Position numbers and translations under genes: made by a program | The notes under the pieces: generated by a model | What the model saw: the letters and a program-made list of their open reading frames with translations, nothing else | Database searches by the model: none | Told to the model about the DNA's origin: nothing | Shown here: positions 46,345 through 54,586 of the stretch, in pieces | How the letters are laid out: each line of letters begins with the position of its first letter | How positions within the stretch are numbered: position 1 is the stretch's first letter | Assembly: GCF_009193255.1 (NCBI RefSeq) | Contig: NZ_WACG01000001.1 | Span: forward strand, 1,302,001-1,366,000 | Length of the DNA: 64,000 bases | Direction: 5' to 3' | Origin: Arthrobacter koreensis | GTDB taxonomy: Bacteria; Actinomycetota; Actinomycetes; Actinomycetales; Micrococcaceae

Positions 46345-46383
46345 ATGCCCCCGCACGGCGCCACAAGCGCGGTGCGGGGGCAT
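46345..46383 (+). terminator. Hairpin between pstS and pstC
   Basis: ATGCCCCCGCAC (46345-46356) pairs exactly with GTGCGGGGGCAT (46372-46383), followed by TT. It may partly terminate or stabilise the pstS message so that more binding protein than permease is made. Confidence 0.65.
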
Positions 46384-46493
46384 TTGCCGGGCCGGGGGCC
46401 AGCTTGAATCTGGCCCGGGATCAGTGAAAACTGGCGAGTGCGGTGTCTTGTCCACATTCAGCAAGTTGCCAACAAAGTTCGAAGGGTTGTGCA

Positions 46494-47426
46494 GTGTCAA
46501 GCAAGTCAATACAGGGCACCGGCGGTGCCGGGCGCGCGGGGGACAAAGTCTTCTCCGGCATCACACTGCTGGCGGGCTGTCTGATCCTTACCGTCCTCTT
46601 TGCGGTAGCCGCGTTCCTGCTTTGGCAGGCACTTCCCACCTTCACCGCTTCTTCGGATGACATTTCCGGCGGCTCGGGCTTCCTCGCCTACATCTTCCCG
46701 CTGGTTATCGGCACGGTTATCGCCGCTGCCATCGCACTGCTGATCGCCACTCCGGTTGGCATCGCCGTCGCACTCTTCATCTCCCACTACGCGCCCCGGC
46801 GGCTTGCCCAGGGCCTGGGCTACGTCGTGGACCTGCTGGCTGCCATCCCCTCCGTCGTCTACGGCGCCTGGGGCATGACCGTCCTGGCGCCGGCCCTGGT
46901 GGGCCCGTACAACTGGCTGGCCGATAACGCCGGCTGGTTCCCGCTCTTCGCCGGGCCGGCCAGCCAGACCGGCAAGACCATGCTCACCGCCGGAATCGTG
47001 CTCTCCGTGATGGTGCTGCCCATCATCACCTCGCTGAGCCGCGAAATCTTCCTCCAGACGCCGAAGCTGCATGAGGAGGCCGCCCTGGCCATGGGCGCCA
47101 CCCGCTGGGAAATGATCCGCATGGCGGTCTTCCCGTTCGCCCGGCCCGGCATCATCAGCGCCGTCATGCTGGGCCTGGGCCGCGCCCTCGGCGAGACCAT
47201 GGCCGTTGCCCTGGTGCTCTCCTCCGGCGGCCTGATCGCCAGCCTCATCCGCCCCGGCAACCAGACCATTGCCGCGGAGATCGCCCTGAACTTCCCCGAG
47301 GCCTACGGCCTGCGCCTCTCTGAGCTGATTGCCGCCGGCCTGGTGCTGTTCGTGATCACCCTGATCGTGAACGTCATTGCCCGCTGGATCATCAGCCGCC
47401 ACAAAGAATTCTCGGGAGCCAACTGA
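46494..47426 (+). CDS. pstC: Phosphate ABC transporter permease PstC
   Basis: 310-residue permease with six membrane helices and the EAA loop HEEAALAMGATRWEMIRMAV. VYGAWGMTVLAP is characteristic of PstC. GTG at 46494 with GAAGGG eight bases upstream. Overlaps pstA by one base (TGATG). Confidence 0.95.
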   Translation: MSSKSIQGTGGAGRAGDKVFSGITLLAGCLILTVLFAVAAFLLWQALPTFTASSDDISGGSGFLAYIFPLVIGTVIAAAIALLIATPVGIAVALFISHYAPRRLAQGLGYVVDLLAAIPSVVYGAWGMTVLAPALVGPYNWLADNAGWFPLFAGPASQTGKTMLTAGIVLSVMVLPIITSLSREIFLQTPKLHEEAALAMGATRWEMIRMAVFPFARPGIISAVMLGLGRALGETMAVALVLSSGGLIASLIRPGNQTIAAEIALNFPEAYGLRLSELIAAGLVLFVITLIVNVIARWIISRHKEFSGAN

Positions 47427-48526
47427 TGATTGACACCACGCTGACCCGCTCCGCGTCCCTGACCAAGAACCAGCTCCCGGGCTGGGCCCTCTGGGCCACG
47501 TTCGCCGCGTCGATCGTCCTCGGTGCCGCATTCTCTGCGCTGCTGGGATTCAGCATCGCCACGTTCGCCATCTTCGCCGCCGTGCTCTTCGTGGCCGGCA
47601 GCACCATCGCCACCCGCGTCGTCGAAGGCAGCCGGCGGGCCGCGGACCGCTTCGCCACCAACCTCATCTACGGGGCGTTCATCCTGGCGCTGGTTCCCCT
47701 CATCTCGGTGATCTTCACCGTCCTGGTGCGCGGCATCCCGGGCCTGAGCATGGACTTCCTGTTCACCTCCATGGGCGGCATGACCGGCACCGTGGACAAC
47801 GAGACAGTGGCCAGCGGCGGGCCGGTCCTCGGCGGCGCCTACCACGCCATTATGGGCACCCTGCTGATCACCCTCTGGGCCACGATCATCTCCGTGCCCA
47901 TCGGCCTGCTCACCGCCGTCTACCTGGTGGAATACAGCAAGGGCGGGCCCCTGGCCCGGGCCATCACGTTCTTCGTGGACGTCATGACCGGCATCCCCTC
48001 CATCGTTGCCGGCCTCTTCGCCGCCGCGTTCTTCGGCCTGGTCTTCGGGCCGGGCACGCGCACCGGGTTCGTCGCCGCCGTCGCGCTTTCCGTCCTGATG
48101 ATCCCCGTGGTGGTGCGTTCCACCGAGGAGATGCTCAAGATCGTTCCCAATGAGCTGCGCGAAGCCTCCTACGCCCTGGGCGTCCGGAAATGGCGGACCA
48201 TCCTGAAGGTCGTGGTGCCCACGGCCATCTCCGGCATCGCCTCCGGCGTCACGCTCGCCATTGCGCGCGTGATCGGCGAAACCGCGCCGCTGCTGGTGAC
48301 CGCAGGATTCGTGAACACCATCAACCTGAACGTCTTTGCCGGCTGGATGGCGTCCCTGCCCACCTTCATTTACCGGCAGCTGATGAGCCCCACCTCGCCC
48401 ACCAACACTGACCCGAGTACCCAGCGCGCCTGGGCCGCGGCGCTGCTGCTGATCCTCATGGTGATGCTGCTGAACCTCGGCGCCCGCCTGGTTGCCCGCA
48501 TCTTCGCGCCCAAGACCGGCCGCTGA
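47426..48526 (+). CDS. pstA: Phosphate ABC transporter permease PstA
   Basis: 366 residues, longer than the usual 280-300 because of an N-terminal extension with two additional hydrophobic segments (about 25-65). The core has six helices, with [20 protein letters not shown] and the EAA loop [20 protein letters not shown]. Start overlaps the pstC stop. Confidence 0.94.
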   Translation: MIDTTLTRSASLTKNQLPGWALWATFAASIVLGAAFSALLGFSIATFAIFAAVLFVAGSTIATRVVEGSRRAADRFATNLIYGAFILALVPLISVIFTVLVRGIPGLSMDFLFTSMGGMTGTVDNETVASGGPVLGGAYHAIMGTLLITLWATIISVPIGLLTAVYLVEYSKGGPLARAITFFVDVMTGIPSIVAGLFAAAFFGLVFGPGTRTGFVAAVALSVLMIPVVVRSTEEMLKIVPNELREASYALGVRKWRTILKVVVPTAISGIASGVTLAIARVIGETAPLLVTAGFVNTINLNVFAGWMASLPTFIYRQLMSPTSPTNTDPSTQRAWAAALLLILMVMLLNLGARLVARIFAPKTGR

Positions 48527-48603
48527 CCCCAGACCCCTCACCGCTCCGGCGGCACGGGAGGACCCGGACGGGAACTCCCCAGGAACAGAACAGAAGGAAC
48601 TAC

Positions 48604-49383
48604 ATGTCCAAGCGAATCGACGTCAAGGACCTCAACGTCTACTACGGCGACTTCCTGGCGGTCGAAGACGTCAGCATCAAGATCGATGCCCGTTCCGTCA
48701 CCGCGTTCATTGGCCCCTCCGGCTGCGGCAAGTCCACCTTCCTGCGCACCCTGAACCGCATGCATGAGGTGCTCCCGGGCGCACGGGTGGAGGGCGAAGT
48801 GCTGCTGGACGGCGAGAACCTGTACGGCCCCGGCGTGGACCCGGTGACGGTCCGCAGCCACATCGGCATGGTCTTCCAGCGCCCCAACCCGTTCCCCACC
48901 ATGTCCATCCGGGACAACGTGCTGGCCGGCGTGAAGCTGAACAACAAGCGGATTTCCCGCTCGGACGCTGATGACCTGGTGGAGAAGTCCCTGACCGGCG
49001 CCAACCTGTGGCGCGAGGTCAAGGACCGGCTGGACAAGCCCGGTTCCGGCCTTTCCGGCGGCCAGCAGCAGCGCCTGTGCATTGCCCGCGCCATTGCGGT
49101 GTCTCCCGAAGTGATCCTCATGGATGAGCCCTGCTCCGCCCTGGATCCGATCTCCACGCTGGCCATCGAGGACCTGATCGAGGAGCTCAAGAGCGACTAC
49201 ACGGTGGTGATCGTCACGCACAACATGCAGCAGGCCGCCCGGGTCTCGGACAAGACCGCGTTCTTCAACATCGCCGGCACGGGCAAACCCGGCAAGCTCA
49301 TCGAGTACGACGACACAACGGTCATTTTCAACAACCCGACCGTGAAGGCCACCGAGGACTACGTTTCCGGCCGCTTCGGGTAA
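48604..49383 (+). CDS. pstB: Phosphate ABC transporter ATPase PstB
   Basis: 259 residues with Walker [10 protein letters not shown], the PstB-specific [17 protein letters not shown], signature LSGGQQQRL and Walker [20 protein letters not shown] lies just upstream of the ATG. The operon ends here without phoU; the convergent neighbour is a second phosphate transporter. Confidence 0.97.
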   Translation: MSKRIDVKDLNVYYGDFLAVEDVSIKIDARSVTAFIGPSGCGKSTFLRTLNRMHEVLPGARVEGEVLLDGENLYGPGVDPVTVRSHIGMVFQRPNPFPTMSIRDNVLAGVKLNNKRISRSDADDLVEKSLTGANLWREVKDRLDKPGSGLSGGQQQRLCIARAIAVSPEVILMDEPCSALDPISTLAIEDLIEELKSDYTVVIVTHNMQQAARVSDKTAFFNIAGTGKPGKLIEYDDTTVIFNNPTVKATEDYVSGRFG

Positions 49384-49407
49384 CCCGGCGCCCTCGCCCC
49401 CAACCCA

Positions 49408-49465
49408 TCGGGAGGCCAGTTGCGGCTCTTTTCAGCCCTGAGAAGAGCCGTAACTGGCCTCTCGG
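49408..49465. repeat. Hairpin, family B dispersed repeat; bidirectional terminator
   Basis: AGGCCAGTTGCGGCTCTT (49413-49430) pairs with AAGAGCCGTAACTGGCCT (49443-49460), one G-T pair, extended inward and outward to roughly 27 pairs. It sits between convergent pstB and pit. The arm AGGCCAGTTACGGC is shared with the hairpin at 18866. Confidence 0.8.
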
Positions 49466-49523
49466 CGTGTTCGGGTCTGGGGAGGGGTAGAGAAGGGGGG
49501 AGGCGGACGCGGGAGGCGCGGTC

Positions 49524-50534
49524 CTAGAGCAGCGGGCTGAGGGCCAGCAGGAAGATGCCGCCCAGCAGCGCTGCAGCCGGAGCCGTGACCAGCCAGGTGA
49601 AGAGAATCTCACGCAGCGGAATGAACCGGACGGCGGCAAACCGCCGGTTCGCACCCGCGCCCACGACGGCGCTGGTCATGGTCTGCGTGCTGGAGAGCGG
49701 GATGTGCAGCCAGAGTCCTCCCAGGAAAAGCATTCCGGTGGCCACGGCCTGGGCGCTCATGCCGCGCAGCGGGTCGATGCGCACCAGCCGGTAGCCGAGC
49801 GTGTGGGTGATCCGCCAGCCGCCGAAGAGCGCCCCCACAGCCAGTGCGACGCCGGCAAAAACCTGCACCCCCCACGGGATCCCGCCGCCGCTGGAGTAAC
49901 CGGCCGCGGCCAGTCCCAGCACCAGGACAGCCATGGTCCGCTGTCCGTCCTGCATGCCGTGGCCGAGCGAGAACGCAGCCGAAAGGACTGACTGGGCAAT
50001 CCGGTTGCCGGCATCTCCGCGCCGCAGCGAGCTGTACCGCATCAGCCACATGACCGGGAACACCAGCAGGTACGCCAGCACGAACGCGATGACCGGGGAT
50101 AGCAGCAGCGGCAGGGCAATCTGGTCCCAGAGCATCCGGAAGGACTCTGAGACGCTCGGCCCGCCCACCAGGGGGGAGGCGGCGGAGGAGCCCACGATTC
50201 CGCCCACCAGGGCGTGCGTGGAGGACGAAGGCATGCGCCGCCACCAGGTCCACAGGCCCCAGGCGCACGCCGCGGCCAGCGCGGCAATCAGGATGCCCAG
50301 TCCGTTGCTTCCTTCGGGCAGCTTCACGAACAGGTCCGCCAGCACCAGGGCCAGCGCAGTACTCATCAGGGCGCCCAGCAGGTTGAAGACGCTGGCCAGC
50401 ACGACGGCGACGCCCGGGGTAAGTGCCCGGGTCCGGATGGCGGCGGCCACCGAGTTGGAGACGTCGTGGAAGCCGTTGATGAAGGCGTATGCGCCCGCGA
50501 AGACGAACACTGCCACCAGCAGTACGGTGGTCAA
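49524..50534 (-). CDS. Low-affinity inorganic phosphate transporter (PiT family)
   Basis: 336-residue membrane protein with about ten helices and the two PiT signatures: GFHDVSNSVAAAI near the N-terminus and the inverted repeat SSTQTMTSAVVGAGANRR near the C-terminus. Cation-coupled phosphate uptake. It probably starts at TTG 50532-50534, immediately after the DUF47 stop; a GTG seven codons in is an alternative. Co-transcribed with the DUF47 gene. Confidence 0.92.
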   Translation of the reverse strand: MTTVLLVAVFVFAGAYAFINGFHDVSNSVAAAIRTRALTPGVAVVLASVFNLLGALMSTALALVLADLFVKLPEGSNGLGILIAALAAACAWGLWTWWRRMPSSSTHALVGGIVGSSAASPLVGGPSVSESFRMLWDQIALPLLLSPVIAFVLAYLLVFPVMWLMRYSSLRRGDAGNRIAQSVLSAAFSLGHGMQDGQRTMAVLVLGLAAAGYSSGGGIPWGVQVFAGVALAVGALFGGWRITHTLGYRLVRIDPLRGMSAQAVATGMLFLGGLWLHIPLSSTQTMTSAVVGAGANRRFAAVRFIPLREILFTWLVTAPAAALLGGIFLLALSPLL

Positions 50535-51152
50535 CTACGATTCCCGGACCAGGATGTTGCCCACGTAGGTGCCCAGCCGGCGAAGCTCCTTCGAAGCGGC
50601 GGCCAGCTGGTCGGCCAGGTCACGGTGGCGGATGTAGGACAGCGCCTTATGGTCATGAATCAGCTCGGCGAGCCACATGCGGTGCGTGCGTTCCACCCGC
50701 TTGCTCAGCCGGAGCATTTCGATCCAGTAGTCTTCCAGGTCATCCAGCGAGGCCAGGGTCCGCATGGCCGCCACGGAGAGCTCGGCCTGCCTGCCCAGGA
50801 CCTCCAGCTGCTCGGCGGCCCGCCGGGAAACATTGGTCAGCTTGTAGAGCGAGACGATCTCCGCGGCACTGTCCAGGCGCTCCATGAGTGAGAGCAGGAT
50901 CAGGGAGAGGTCGTACAGGTCTTCACGCGGCAGCGGGTTGATGAAGCTGGTGCGCATCTGCGTCATGAGCGCAAAGTGAAGTTCGGTGGTCTCCGCTTCA
51001 AGGGCGTGCAGTTCCTCGGCCAGCCTGGGGAACTCTTCCGGCTCCGCCCCCAGTGCCTCGGAGAGGGTGGCCGTCCCGCGGACGCCCTGAGCGGCCATGC
51101 GGGACAAAAGGTCGAGGCCGGCGTTCTCCTGGGGAAACAGCTGGAGCTTCAC
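50535..51152 (-). CDS. DUF47 / PhoU-like regulator of PiT
   Basis: 205-residue helical protein of the DUF47 (PhoU_div) family, which is regularly encoded beside PiT transporters and is thought to control them. It is almost entirely alpha-helical with many Leu/Glu heptads. GTG start at 51150-51152; no ribosome site is clear. An inverted repeat over a -10-like TATTCT lies upstream. Confidence 0.88.
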   Translation of the reverse strand: MKLQLFPQENAGLDLLSRMAAQGVRGTATLSEALGAEPEEFPRLAEELHALEAETTELHFALMTQMRTSFINPLPREDLYDLSLILLSLMERLDSAAEIVSLYKLTNVSRRAAEQLEVLGRQAELSVAAMRTLASLDDLEDYWIEMLRLSKRVERTHRMWLAELIHDHKALSYIRHRDLADQLAAASKELRRLGTYVGNILVRES

Positions 51153-51183
51153 CGGGCTGACCTGCTGTGCTGGGGGCTCATCA

Positions 51184-51204
51184 CATCGGTAAGAATATCC
51201 GATG
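51184..51204 (-). promoter_or_regulatory. Inverted repeat over the DUF47-PiT promoter
   Basis: CATCGG (51184-51189) and CCGATG (51199-51204) flank TAAGAATAT. On the minus strand TATTCT in the repeat is a good -10 box, so a protein bound here could block the promoter. The rest of 51153-51373 shows nothing else I can support. Confidence 0.4.
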
Positions 51205-51373
51205 CGGAAAAGAGTAACGGTGCCGGACCGGGAGCGCCTCTCGGCGGAAGGCCGCTCGAAGCGGCTCTAAGTTGAAGCCCGGGGGTTCCGCGGTCCGACA
51301 CCACTTTCAGTTTTCTACTCGGGGTCCCTGATGTCAACCGGAGTATCCACAGCCCTGGCACGGTGCCGCGGGG

Positions 51374-52018
51374 TCAGTCCAGCTCCCCCCGGCGCCACGC
51401 CTCGGCCGAGTGTTCAAGGTCTTCCGCCGTGAGCACCAGCTGCCGGGCGTTCCGGGTCAACTCGGTTGCGCGGGCGCTGCTGGCCGCTTCCGCCGAGTCC
51501 GCGTGATGGGTTTCACCGAGGGCAACCACGCGGCAGAAAGCGGCGAAACGCTCCAGTGCCACGTCGAACTCTCCTTCAAAGGCGCCGGAGAGGATCGTGT
51601 CCGCCATGGCACGCACTTCTTCGGCGCCCATGGGCTCGGCAACGCCGGACACCACCCTTGAAACCTGCGCAGCCTCCATGCCGGCGGCGTAGAACGCTGC
51701 CACCTTGTCCGGGTTCTGCTGGACGGCTGCCCGCAGGGCGTACAGGCGCCAGAGGGCGCCGGGCAGGGACCTGGCCGGACTCGTGGCCCAGATCTCCGCG
51801 ACGGCCTCGAGTCCCTGCTGGTCGGCCAGCTCTACCAGCCGCCGGGTGACCTCGGGGTCATCGCTTTCCCTGCCATGGTGCACCAGCGCCTGTGCTGCCA
51901 GGTGGGCCGCTTCCGAGACCCGTGCAGGATCGGCGCCGCCGGGGTGGTTGGCGAAGTCCATGGGTGCGTACAGCTTGGGTTTGTGGTGACGGGGAACCGA
52001 TGCATTCGACTCAGTCAT
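51374..52018 (-). CDS. Conserved actinobacterial hypothetical protein
   Basis: 214 residues, soluble and mostly helical; no motif I can assign. Highly conserved stretches appear to be HHKPKLYAPMDFANHPGGADPARVSEAAH at the N-terminus (positions 11-39) and the C-terminal AEAWRRGELD. Relatives in Arthrobacter are sometimes mislabelled as an RNA polymerase beta subunit; nothing here supports that. It stands alone upstream of tRNA-Lys on the other strand. Confidence 0.75.
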   Translation of the reverse strand: MTESNASVPRHHKPKLYAPMDFANHPGGADPARVSEAAHLAAQALVHHGRESDDPEVTRRLVELADQQGLEAVAEIWATSPARSLPGALWRLYALRAAVQQNPDKVAAFYAAGMEAAQVSRVVSGVAEPMGAEEVRAMADTILSGAFEGEFDVALERFAAFCRVVALGETHHADSAEAASSARATELTRNARQLVLTAEDLEHSAEAWRRGELD

Positions 52019-52116
52019 GTTTTGAGAATACTCCCGCCGGGGTGTGGAATCTAAGCCGCTTTCGGGAGATGGGAACCACTTGCCGCAGAGGGGTTGATTC
52101 GCGCCCCGGGAAGGGT

Positions 52117-52146
52117 TTCCACGATTACCAAGGGGTGCGATAAAGT
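52117..52146 (+). promoter_or_regulatory. Promoter of tRNA-Lys
   Basis: TTCCAC (52117-52122), 18-base spacer, TAAAGT (52141-52146), 43 bases before the mature tRNA. Confidence 0.4.
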
Positions 52147-52189
52147 GGAAAAGTCGACGTGGCGGCTCTTGTGCAGCCGTGTCGATGGG

Positions 52190-52262
52190 GGGCCTTTAGC
52201 TCAGTTGGTAGAGCATCGGACTTTTAATCCGTGGGTCGTGGGTTCGAGCCCCACAGGGCCCA
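52190..52262 (+). tRNA. tRNA-Lys (anticodon TTT)
   Basis: 73 bases. The acceptor stem GGGCCTT pairs with AGGGCCC (one G-T), the D arm is TAGCTCAGTTGGTAGAGCA, the anticodon loop CTTTTAA has TTT at 52223-52225, and the T arm is GTGGG-TTCGAGC-CCCAC. Discriminator A; CCA is not encoded. It reads AAA and AAG codons. Confidence 0.97.
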
Positions 52263-52279
52263 CCCGCCAAGAAATACAA

Positions 52280-52313
52280 GAACACCCCGGTTCCGTCTGG
52301 AACCGGGGTGTTC
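52280..52313 (+). terminator. tRNA-Lys terminator
   Basis: GAACACCCCGGTTCC (52280-52294) pairs exactly with 52299-52313 around GTCT. It may serve both directions, since the CDGSH gene converges on it. Confidence 0.8.
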
Positions 52314-52342
52314 TGCTGTCCGGAGGGCCCGGTGGCGGTACA

Positions 52343-52624
52343 TCAGTTTTCGCTGGCCCGCCGAAGCAGTTTGTGCGTACCGTCGCACCAGGGTTTGATC
52401 CGGGACCCGGCGCAGCGGCACAGGGCCACCGTCTCCCGGTTTTTGGGCACCTCGTTGCCGCTGCTGTCCAGGATTTCGAAGTCGCCCCGCACCAGCAGCG
52501 GTCCGCCCTGGCACTCGGTGACGGCGAACGGTTCATCGGCTTGCGCACCGGGGGACGGGACGACGGTGACCTCGGAGCCGGGGACTGTCACCGCATCGGG
52601 GCCGCTGGCCGGCTGCCCGCTCAT
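52343..52624 (-). CDS. CDGSH iron-sulfur domain protein
   Basis: 93 residues. The C-terminal motif CRCAGSRIKPWCDGTH fits C-x-C-x2-S-x3-P-x-C-D-G-x-H and should hold one redox-active [2Fe-2S] cluster with three Cys and one His ligands. The start ATG overlaps the stop of the upstream iron-enzyme gene (ATGA), so the two are made together; the CDGSH protein is a plausible electron carrier for it (inference). No signal peptide. Confidence 0.9.
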   Translation of the reverse strand: MSGQPASGPDAVTVPGSEVTVVPSPGAQADEPFAVTECQGGPLLVRGDFEILDSSGNEVPKNRETVALCRCAGSRIKPWCDGTHKLLRRASEN

Positions 52625-53706
52625 GCCATCACTCCGGCGCCCGCCGCTGCGGCGTCCAGGGCCTGGGCATCCACGCGGAACGGGGAATTCTCCAGGAGCG
52701 CGCTCCGGCCTTCCTTCCACGCTTCCAGCTGTTCCGCACCCTGCAGGGCATCAAGTGTCAGGACGGTGGCGGCACCAAAGAGGATGTCTTCCAGGAGCTC
52801 GGGCTCAGCCTCGGCCAGCCCGCCGGCGAGGTCCCGGGCGGCAATCTGCTCGTGTACAGCATCCGCTTCGACATGCTCGTCGAAGTAGAAGGTGACGTCC
52901 GGGCCGTAGCCGGCCCGCTTGAAGCCGCGGGCGTAGAAGGAGTTCGGAATGGAGGAGGTCATTTCAAATGCTGCGAGGTGCCCGGCGATGCAGCCCCTGA
53001 GCCGGCGGTTCAGGCCAAAGAGTGACATCGCGTTGGAGGAAGCGAGCACCAGGGCCGGTATGCGGTCTAGGTAGTGCCCGTAGGTGGTATCCAGGCCGAG
53101 CCCTTCCATGGTGCGCGCGAACAGTGCGGAATGCATCCGTTCCGGACGTCCGCCGCCGTACTCGTCAGCCTGGATCTCCACCAGGGCCGCCTTGGCGCGT
53201 CCCACGGCCAGCCGGGGGATAGCCCAGCTGTGCGGGTCAGCTTCGCGGAGCTGGTACACCGAACGCAGCACCAGGAATTCCCGCAGCTGGTCTTCGGTCG
53301 CGTGACGGGCAACAAACCGGGAAACGCTCGGGCCGTCGTCGTCCGCGGCCAGCTTGAACAGGGTCTGGGCCACTTCTTCGGCCTCGGGGGAGGGGGCCGC
53401 GGGAACGGGAACGGCCTGCCGGAGGGCGGCCTCGAAGGCAGCCTCCAGCTTCCTGCGCACCCGGATGAGCTCCGGCTGCCATTCCATGTCCGCGTCGACT
53501 CCGTCCAGTCCGCTGTAGTGGAGTTCGTACAGGAGGAAGAGGGCCAGCTGCAGGTCATCGTCCCGCAGGACATCTGCCGAGCCGTCGAGCACCCGTCCGG
53601 CTGCGCCGTCGAGCGTCCCGTACTGTTCGGCAGTCGCTTGAGGGCCGTCCTGCAGCACGGTCAGGAGCGCGGAGGTGAGTTCACCGCGCGGGGCTGGTAC
53701 CAACAT
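52621..53706 (-). CDS. Iron-containing redox enzyme (haem-oxygenase-like, PF14518 type)
   Basis: 361 residues of the haem-oxygenase-like superfamily whose studied members are mostly non-haem di-iron oxidases. Candidate metal-ligand segments are YELHYSGLDG, EIQADEYGGG, MHSALF and FDEHVEADAVHEQI. AAGGA lies six bases before the ATG at 53704-53706; a longer frame to 53883 has no support. It is translationally coupled to the CDGSH gene. The reaction and substrate are unknown. Upstream (53775-53788) lies a partial copy of the TAAG-N4-CTTA element. Confidence 0.85.
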   Translation of the reverse strand: MLVPAPRGELTSALLTVLQDGPQATAEQYGTLDGAAGRVLDGSADVLRDDDLQLALFLLYELHYSGLDGVDADMEWQPELIRVRRKLEAAFEAALRQAVPVPAAPSPEAEEVAQTLFKLAADDDGPSVSRFVARHATEDQLREFLVLRSVYQLREADPHSWAIPRLAVGRAKAALVEIQADEYGGGRPERMHSALFARTMEGLGLDTTYGHYLDRIPALVLASSNAMSLFGLNRRLRGCIAGHLAAFEMTSSIPNSFYARGFKRAGYGPDVTFYFDEHVEADAVHEQIAARDLAGGLAEAEPELLEDILFGAATVLTLDALQGAEQLEAWKEGRSALLENSPFRVDAQALDAAAAGAGVMA

Positions 53707-53774
53707 GTCATTCCTTAGCTGTGAGACGTCATGCAATGCTTGAGTCTTCCGAATACCTCGGCGCAGACACTGTT

Positions 53775-53788
53775 TATCAGCATACTTG
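53775..53788 (-). promoter_or_regulatory. Partial match to the TAAG-N4-CTTA element before the iron enzyme gene
   Basis: On the minus strand CAAGTATGCTGATA, against TAAGTATGCTTATA at 12020; 12 of 14 bases match, but the palindrome is broken. It lies about 69 bases before the ATG, in the same distance range as the three better copies. Confidence 0.3.
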
Positions 53789-53849
53789 GTAAGTTTTTGG
53801 TGAGTGTAGCCGGACGCATGGACGGGACGCGCGGAAAGGGGAGCAGCGC

Positions 53850-54431
53850 ATGGACTCAGGCTTTCTGGCAGGCCTGCCTGCACTGCTGCTGGCTGCTGCC
53901 GCGATCGGGCTTACGGCCCCGGCCATCGACTCGGCCCTTCGCCGCGAGGATGGAGAACGGCTCTTTTGGGTGAGCCTGACGGGCGGACTGGCCGTTGTCG
54001 CGGCGATTGCTTGGGCCGGGCTCGCGGCCCCGGGGGCCGGGGCAGTGGTCGGCCTTCTGGCCCTGGGCGGGTCCGCCGGCGCGTGGTACTGGGTGGACCG
54101 CCGGCACCGGGCCCGGAAGCGTGCGCGGGTGGAGAAACTTCGGCGCCGCCGCCTTGAAACCCTTGCCAGCCGGCGTGAAGCCGTCCTGTTGGAATGGGGC
54201 TCATATGAACTCGATCCCTGGAAGGGCGTGGAATACCCGGGACTGACGGACGTGCGTGAGAAGGAAACCAGCCAGCTGGCCCGTGCTGCGCGGGAGGCCG
54301 CGGCGGCGCATGAAGCGGCCGGGGCCGGCGACGCCGGGGATTCAGCTCTGGAGCGTTACGGCAATGCAGTGGCTGAGCTTGAAACAGCGTGGGAGCGCGC
54401 CCGCGATGCTGCGAAGCGGCGGGCAGGGTAG
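53850..54431 (+). CDS. Small membrane protein with coiled-coil tail, unknown function
   Basis: 193 residues: two membrane helices (about 5-25 and 38-78, the second long or split), a very basic segment (DRRHRARKRARVEKLRRRRLE, about 83-103) and a helical Ala/Glu-rich C-terminus likely to form a coiled coil (about 135-190). GGGGAG lies before the ATG. No family recognised. It is followed by the large hairpin at 54482. Confidence 0.7.
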   Translation: MDSGFLAGLPALLLAAAAIGLTAPAIDSALRREDGERLFWVSLTGGLAVVAAIAWAGLAAPGAGAVVGLLALGGSAGAWYWVDRRHRARKRARVEKLRRRRLETLASRREAVLLEWGSYELDPWKGVEYPGLTDVREKETSQLARAAREAAAAHEAAGAGDAGDSALERYGNAVAELETAWERARDAAKRRAG

Positions 54432-54481
54432 CCGGCTGCGGGACGCGCTGACCAGCACGCACAATTGACGCTTAATTGGAG

Positions 54482-54528
54482 CTGGCTCCCGCCTCTGCAT
54501 ATGGGGGGAACGCAGAGGGGGGAGCCAG
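54482..54528 (+). terminator. Large hairpin between the small membrane protein gene and the HTH operon
   Basis: CTGGCTCCCGCCTCTGC (54482-54498) pairs with GCAGAGGGGGGAGCCAG (54512-54528) with one mismatch, around a 13-base loop. It ends just before the -10 box of the HTH gene, so it may terminate the upstream gene or shape the promoter. Confidence 0.6.
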
Positions 54529-54536
54529 TGCTAGAA

Positions 54537-54544
54537 GTATACTG
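54537..54544 (+). promoter_or_regulatory. -10 box and palindrome of the HTH gene promoter
   Basis: TATACT (54538-54543) is a near-consensus -10. It overlaps an AGTATACT self-complementary octamer at 54536-54543, a possible autoregulatory site for the HTH protein encoded next. Confidence 0.45.
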
Positions 54545-54586
54545 ATCCGGTCGCAGGGAATCCAATCGAGCAGTTATGGGGGTCAA

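Noticed and set aside
52201-52548. Minus-strand frame across tRNA-Lys
   Set aside because: It reads through a clear tRNA gene and its terminator hairpin.
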